A program made the position numbers and the translations under genes. Shown piece by piece: positions 5,002 through 8,120 of a stretch of DNA of 8,120 nucleotides. Under the pieces are notes generated by a model, which had not been told where the DNA came from, did no database searches, and saw only the letters and a list, made by a program, of their open reading frames with translations. Source of the DNA: an uncultured Eubacteriales bacterium. Lineage in GTDB: Bacteria > Bacillota > Clostridia > Christensenellales > Christensenellaceae. Location of the stretch: positions 1 to 8,120 of the forward strand of contig UQXU01000082.1 of NCBI GenBank assembly GCA_900545085.1. Direction: 5' to 3'. Numbering within the stretch: position 1 is the first letter of the stretch; every line of letters begins with the position of its first letter.

Positions 5002-7389
5002 TTAAAAAACTCGAGCGCCAAACTTGAAGTGGCTCTTCCAATAGCTGTTGGACTGAATGTTGTTGCATATACGTATCTTGCCCTCGCTGGAGGAAGCATC
5101 TATCATGCTGCCGCCGCCGAGGTAAATGCCTACATGACCGCTAAACACAACTACGTCGCCGCGCTTCAGGCTGTTAAAGTCATACTCACGCTCGTACTTA
5201 GTGCACGAACCCCAGCCGGAAGAAGTCATATAGCCCTGGCTCACGCCGGCTTTGTTCAACGCCCAATATACGAAACCGGAGCAGTCGAACGTATTCGGAC
5301 CCTTCGCGCCCAATACATACTTGCATCCTAATCTGGATTTAGCTGCGGAGATAAAGCCTTCGACAGAAGAGCTATAGCTGCCGGAGCTGGAAGAGCTGCT
5401 GGAGCTGCTGGAAGAACTGCTGCTGGATGAAGATGAGCTGCTGGAGCTGGAAGACTTAGCCGGCTTAGCATCATCGTCAAGCAGAGCCTCCGCCGTCTTA
5501 CGATTTACCTTACCCGTTTGGCTCAAACCGTTGCGGGACTGGAATTCCTCCACCGCTCTTTCTGTAGCGTCGCCGTAGTAACCGGTCGCGTTGTTCATAT
5601 AGCCCAGCTTAACCAGGCACTTCTGAATCTTTCTTACAACATCGCCGCTGTCTCCCTTACCTACAGATGTAACTTTTGAACTGCTGGAGCTGGATGAGCT
5701 GCTGCTGGAAGAAGATGAGCTGCTGGAGCTGCTGGAAGAACTGCTGCTGGACGCCTTCTTAGCGTCATCGTCAAGCAGAGCTGCCGCTGTCTTGTACCCA
5801 ACTTCACCGTCCTGAGTCAGACCGTTGTTCGCCTGGAACGCTTTTACGGCTCTCTCTGTAGCTTCGCCAAAATAGCCTGTATCGTTCTTCATGTAGCCCA
5901 GCTTGACAAGCTGCTTCTGAACTTTTCTTACTATGGAGCCGCTGTCGCCGAGGCCTACTTTTGTAACCTTAGAGCTGCCGGAAGAATCAGAAGCTGTATC
6001 GTCTGATTTCTTTTCATTGTCTGCCGCTGTGTCATCTGTTTTTACAGTTTCAGAGCTGCTGTCGGAGGAAGATGTTGTATCTGCCTTTTTAGCATTCTCA
6101 TCAACCAGAGCGCTTACAGTCTCAAGGCTTGTTTTTCCGTCGCTGTCCAGTCCGTTGTTAGACTGGAACTCTTTAATCGCCTGAGCTGTAGCCTCGCCGT
6201 AATATCCGGTCGAATTGTTCATATAACCCAGCTCTACGAGGCGATCCTGTACCTTCTTTACTGTCTCGCCGCTGTCGCCTATTATCAGCGCGTTTGCCTG
6301 AGCGTCATCCGACTGCAAAGCCTCGAGGGTATCCATTCCGAAACAGCCGTCTGCGATCAGGCCGTTTTTCTCCTGGAATCTTTTAACTGCGTTTACAGTA
6401 TCGTCTCCGTACTGACCGTCAGGCTTTGTGGTCATGTAGCCCAGATTGTAGAGCATTTTCTGAAGTTTCTCTACATACTGGTTGTTGTCGCCGCGGCTTA
6501 TATAGTTACTCTGAGCATCGGCGGAAAAGAGTTTCTCACGAGTTTCCGTGCCTACGCTTCCATCCTGAGTAATTCCGTTCTTCTGCTGGAACAGCTTCAC
6601 GGCTTCTTCCGTCTGAGTACCGTAATATCCTGTAACTGTATTTATATATCCCAGAGACTGGAGTCTCTTTTGAATGCTGTAAACATCGTCGCCCGATTCA
6701 TCGACTCCGACTGAATACTTCTGAGCATTCTCAGATACGAGCAGTTTATATGTCTGCTCTCCTACGTATCCATCTTCAGCGAGACCATGCTTACGCTGGA
6801 AGAGTTTTACCGCCGCCTTTGTAGCGGAGCCATAATACTCTGTAGGTTCGTCCTCTTCCATATAACCAAGAGACATGAGTCTCTTCTGGAGTGTGAGAAC
6901 CATCTTCGAAGATGTCCCGGGCTGTATCACATACTCACTGCTCTGGCTGTCAGAGCTGCTCGTATCTTCCGAAGAAGATGCGCTGAGCGCAGCGCTCGTC
7001 GGGAGATCACCCTTTGCATCTACTGTCTTTGCAATAGGAGAAGCAGATGTATCAGTTCCTAATGTATTCTGAATATCAGCTTCGCTTACAATTCCAAGAT
7101 TTGTCTGCGCTGCATTTGTCGTATCATTATCTGCTGCGAATGCAACAGAAACGGACATTCCCGCAACCATAGCGCATGCAGCGACGCCTGCGATTAATCT
7201 TTTACCAAAGCCCGTCACTATATCTACTACGTTTCGCGCAGTGTGAGCTATTCTTTCAGGTATTGTCAGTTTAATAACAGCATGACGCGGAGCATCGTAA
7301 TTTTCAAAATTATTCTCCGCGATTCTCATCTTTCTCTCTTCAACGGCGTAGCCGTAATCTCTCTTATTAGATTCAGGTCTCTTATCCAT
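5002..7389 (-). CDS. Secreted NlpC/P60 cell wall endopeptidase with six peptidoglycan-binding repeats
   Basis: A 795-residue exported protein expected to cleave peptide bonds in peptidoglycan stems. Residues 1-64 form a long charged leader, 65-85 a hydrophobic signal segment ending AFA, with likely cleavage after A85. A Ser/Thr/Asp-rich stretch follows. Six PG_binding_1 modules begin near 160, 232, 302, 373, 483 and 581, each with LQ-RL-LGY, G-YG-AT-AV-FQ and NGL--DG landmarks. Linkers are a Ser/Asp/Thr-rich one (436-474), 25 serines (547-571) and 24 serines (646-669). The NlpC/P60 domain (676-795) has catalytic Cys703 in FDCSGFVYWAL and His752 in GHVGIYLG. The third polar position appears to be Asp764 in MIDAS, where many relatives have His. 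I chose the ATG at 7389 because the promoter (7474-7502) starts transcription near 7467, excluding the in-frame ATG at 7509. GGAGG lies 14 bases upstream, rather far; Met21 is a possible alternative. It looks monocistronic. Confidence 0.93.
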   Translation of the reverse strand: MDKRPESNKRDYGYAVEERKMRIAENNFENYDAPRHAVIKLTIPERIAHTARNVVDIVTGFGKRLIAGVAACAMVAGMSVSVAFAADNDTTNAAQTNLGIVSEADIQNTLGTDTSASPIAKTVDAKGDLPTSAALSASSSEDTSSSDSQSSEYVIQPGTSSKMVLTLQKRLMSLGYMEEDEPTEYYGSATKAAVKLFQRKHGLAEDGYVGEQTYKLLVSENAQKYSVGVDESGDDVYSIQKRLQSLGYINTVTGYYGTQTEEAVKLFQQKNGITQDGSVGTETREKLFSADAQSNYISRGDNNQYVEKLQKMLYNLGYMTTKPDGQYGDDTVNAVKRFQEKNGLIADGCFGMDTLEALQSDDAQANALIIGDSGETVKKVQDRLVELGYMNNSTGYYGEATAQAIKEFQSNNGLDSDGKTSLETVSALVDENAKKADTTSSSDSSSETVKTDDTAADNEKKSDDTASDSSGSSKVTKVGLGDSGSIVRKVQKQLVKLGYMKNDTGYFGEATERAVKAFQANNGLTQDGEVGYKTAAALLDDDAKKASSSSSSSSSSSSSSSSSSSSSSSSSKVTSVGKGDSGDVVRKIQKCLVKLGYMNNATGYYGDATERAVEEFQSRNGLSQTGKVNRKTAEALLDDDAKPAKSSSSSSSSSSSSSSSSSSSSSSSSGSYSSSVEGFISAAKSRLGCKYVLGAKGPNTFDCSGFVYWALNKAGVSQGYMTSSGWGSCTKYEREYDFNSLKRGDVVVFSGHVGIYLGGGSMIDASSSEGKIRICNNIQSNSYWKSHFKFGARVF
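5383..5454 (-). repeat. Serine-run linker 2 (24 consecutive Ser codons)
   Basis: This encodes residues 646-669 between the sixth peptidoglycan-binding module and the peptidase. It mixes AGC, AGT, TCC, TCT and TCA codons, so it is not a pure triplet microsatellite. It probably acts as a flexible or glycosylated spacer. Confidence 0.9.
5393..5427 (-). repeat. 35-base direct repeat, copy in linker 2
   Basis: These 35 bases are identical to 5717-5751 in linker 1, 324 bases away. This points to duplication or gene conversion of the linker and its module, and it is a possible site for recombination that would delete module 6. Confidence 0.85.
5677..5751 (-). repeat. Serine-run linker 1 (25 consecutive Ser codons)
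   Basis: This encodes residues 547-571 between peptidoglycan-binding modules 5 and 6, again with mixed AGC/AGT and TCC/TCT/TCA codons. It shares its first 35 bases with linker 2. Confidence 0.9.
5717..5751 (-). repeat. 35-base direct repeat, copy in linker 1
   Basis: Identical over 35 bases to 5393-5427. The modules next to the two copies also resemble each other (for example LVKLGYM, TGY-G-ATERAV and ALLDDDAK), consistent with duplication of a module plus linker unit. Confidence 0.85.
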
Positions 7390-7403
7390 TAAGTCTTCAA
7401 AAC

Positions 7404-7408
7404 CCTCC
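7404..7408 (-). promoter_or_regulatory. Ribosome binding site of the NlpC/P60 gene
   Basis: GGAGG (within AAAGGAGGG) on the minus strand, 14 bases from the chosen ATG at 7389, which is longer than usual. A TTG closer by is out of frame and soon meets a stop, so it offers no alternative. Confidence 0.6.
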
Positions 7409-7439
7409 TTTATTTGAGTTGAGTAAACGTTGCATTTCC

Positions 7440-7455
7440 CAAGGAATCTACCTTG
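7440..7455 (-). other. Small hairpin in the leader of the NlpC/P60 gene
   Basis: CAAGG and CCTTG form a 5-bp stem with a 6-base loop, about 12-27 bases after the expected transcription start. It may protect the 5' end, but chance is possible. Confidence 0.25.
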
Positions 7456-7473
7456 ATGAATTAACTGGAATAA

Positions 7474-7502
7474 ATTATACCGCAAAAAGAGAATTTTGTG
7501 AA
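7474..7502 (-). promoter_or_regulatory. Promoter of the NlpC/P60 gene
   Basis: On the minus strand, TTCACA (7502-7497), a 17-base spacer and a perfect TATAAT (7479-7474). The -35 matches 5 of 6. Start of transcription near 7467 gives a leader of about 78 bases and rules out translation from the ATG at 7509. Confidence 0.8.
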
Positions 7503-7711
7503 CCTCCATGCGCTCTATCCAGCCCTCAACCCCACAGATGCGAACGCCGATTTTTCCCGGTTTAAAGGCAAAAAACAGCTGTTGTAAACAAAATATGAAC
7601 TGTTGTTACAAATGCATTCTGTAACATTGCGTTTCCACTTTATTCATACTTTGTTCATTTTATATGCATTTATCATATTTGTTTTGCACATCTTTCACAC
7701 TTGTTTGAAAC
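7503..7711. other. Intergenic region upstream of the NlpC/P60 promoter
   Basis: About 210 AT-rich bases without a gene. It contains two similar elements 21 bp apart (CTGTTGTAAACAAA near 7579 and CTGTTGTTACAAAT near 7600), the perfect inverted repeat at 7604-7626, and a CTTTCACA octamer at 7692-7699 that also occurs upstream of the two-component operon. Otherwise I see nothing in it. Confidence 0.5.
7604..7626. promoter_or_regulatory. Inverted repeat TGTTACA-N9-TGTAACA
   Basis: Perfect 7-base arms 16 bases apart, roughly 100-125 bases upstream of the NlpC/P60 -35 box. It is a candidate operator for cell wall regulation. The half-sites resemble WalR-type TGTWAH hexamers, but the spacing is not the 11 bp of a WalR direct repeat. 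Confidence 0.35.
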
Positions 7712-7742
7712 AAAAAAGACCTCACTTTTCTGTGAGATCTTT
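7712..7742 (-). terminator. Intrinsic terminator overlapping the end of the XRE gene
   Basis: Arms 7732-7742 and 7715-7725 form 11 pairs (one G-U) with a 6-base loop, followed by TTTGTTT on the minus strand. The 5' arm is made from codons of the C-terminal KDLT and the stop codon (7724-7722) lies in the 3' arm. It insulates the NlpC/P60 gene from the XRE transcript. Confidence 0.82.
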
Positions 7743-8036
7743 GACTATAAGCATTATATGCTCCGTCTGCCGCGGAGTCAGTTTTCTGATTGCATTTGTC
7801 AGCTCTGACGTCTTTGACGGCGCCATAGAGTCGATATCAAAAAACTCTGCCGGTGTAATTCCAAAATAATCACAAATGTAAAATAATCCATTCATAGACG
7901 GCATGGTTCGCCTGTTTTCTATTTTATTTATGTAGCTCTCGCTCTGACCTAAAGAAAGGCTCATATCTCTCGCAGAAACGCCCTTCTGCATTCTCAATTC
8001 CATCACTCGTTGAGGAAACCACTCTGCATAATCCAA
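7722..8036 (-). CDS. Small XRE-family helix-turn-helix transcriptional regulator
   Basis: A 104-residue cytosolic DNA-binding protein. Residues about 8-66 form an HTH_3 (Cro/C1-type) domain: RVMELRMQKGVSARDMSLSL is followed by the turn and recognition helix GQSESYINKIENRRTMPS, then a helix ending DYFGITPAEFFD. The last 35 residues, including LTPRQTEHIMLIVKDL, may be a short dimerisation helix. No metal-binding, peptidase or sensor domain is present. The start is TTG at 8036-8034, fixed by AGGAGG eight bases upstream. The size and the lone, separately terminated arrangement fit the many small chromosomal XRE regulators of Clostridia; targets are unknown. It lies upstream of, and is co-directional with, the hydrolase gene, so control of that gene is possible but not shown. 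Confidence 0.87.
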   Translation of the reverse strand: MDYAEWFPQRVMELRMQKGVSARDMSLSLGQSESYINKIENRRTMPSMNGLFYICDYFGITPAEFFDIDSMAPSKTSELTNAIRKLTPRQTEHIMLIVKDLTEK

Positions 8037-8044
8037 TTTATTTT

Positions 8045-8050
8045 CCTCCT
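8045..8050 (-). promoter_or_regulatory. Ribosome binding site that fixes the TTG start of the XRE gene
   Basis: AGGAGG on the minus strand, eight bases before the TTG at 8036. No in-frame ATG lies at a comparable distance. Confidence 0.8.
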
Positions 8051-8093
8051 CTTTTTATATATAATTTTAGTATGCAAAGTTATTTTTTTATGG

Positions 8094-8099
8094 ATTATA
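8094..8099 (-). promoter_or_regulatory. Candidate -10 box of the XRE gene
   Basis: A perfect TATAAT on the minus strand, about 58 bases upstream of the TTG start. The matching -35 would lie at or past the window edge, so it cannot be confirmed. The whole stretch is AT-rich, so chance matches are likely. Confidence 0.4.
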
Positions 8100-8120
8100 A
8101 ATATCTATTTTTGTTGACTT

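Noticed and set aside
5383..5751. The serine runs as a sequencing or frameshift artefact or a CRISPR-like array.
   Set aside because: The frame stays open through both runs and into clear domains on each side, codons are mixed, and there are no regular spacers.
7390..7509. A longer form of the hydrolase starting at the ATG at 7509.
   Set aside because: This ATG lies upstream of the good TTCACA-17-TATAAT promoter (7474-7502), so it would not be transcribed from it, and the added 40 residues have no family likeness.
7604..7626. A WalR operator.
   Set aside because: The half-sites are similar, but they are inverted and 16 bp apart, not direct with 11-bp spacing, so the named site is not supported.
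1..8120. Mobile elements, tRNA or rRNA genes, CRISPR arrays and riboswitches.
   Set aside because: I saw no transposase, integrase, terminal repeats, tRNA-like cloverleaf, rRNA-like sequence, regular repeat-spacer array or recognisable riboswitch core. Faint structured RNAs could still escape reading by eye.

Overview
The window looks like a chromosomal segment from an anaerobic, low-to-medium GC Bacillota (Clostridia-type) bacterium. The evidence is an oxygen-sensitive class III ribonucleotide reductase, a clostridial-style Mrp with an N-terminal cysteine cluster, strong AGGAGG ribosome binding sites, TTG starts, U-tailed terminators and a secreted multi-repeat NlpC/P60 cell wall hydrolase. 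No plasmid, phage or insertion-sequence hallmark is visible. Every gene I accept lies on the minus strand, so transcription runs from high to low coordinates.

In transcription order: (1) 8036-7722, a small XRE-family DNA-binding protein with a TTG start and an intrinsic terminator folded into its last codons. (2) 7389-5002, a 795-residue exported protein with six peptidoglycan-binding repeats, two pure serine linkers (25 and 24 residues) and a C-terminal NlpC/P60 peptidase. It has its own TTCACA-17-TATAAT promoter and its own terminator. (3) 4611-1700, a three-gene cluster with overlapping ends: an OmpR/PhoB-type response regulator, a sensor histidine kinase (TTG start, 11-base overlap) and a short-chain dehydrogenase/reductase (8-base overlap) resembling the YmfI-type EF-P 5-aminopentanone reductase. 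(4) 1604-771, an Mrp/NBP35 iron-sulfur carrier ATPase with a consensus TTGACA-17-TAAAAT promoter. (5) 577-1, the first 192 codons of nrdD, cut by the window edge.

The best-supported regulation is at nrdD. A TTGACA-17-TAACAT promoter carries a perfect 16-bp NrdR box in its spacer. A second, degenerate NrdR box lies exactly 32 bp away, centre to centre, over the expected transcription start. The second box is built into the hairpin that also serves as the mrp terminator. The 390-bp gap upstream of the response regulator holds repeated TGAAA/TTTCA elements, including an 11-bp-spaced direct repeat, that could be an autoregulatory site.

I did not find a wholly new system. The points most worth a second look are the operator-terminator overlap at nrdD, the reductase locked into a two-component operon, the long mixed-codon serine linkers, the unusually long region before the signal peptide of the hydrolase, and an octamer shared by two intergenic regions.
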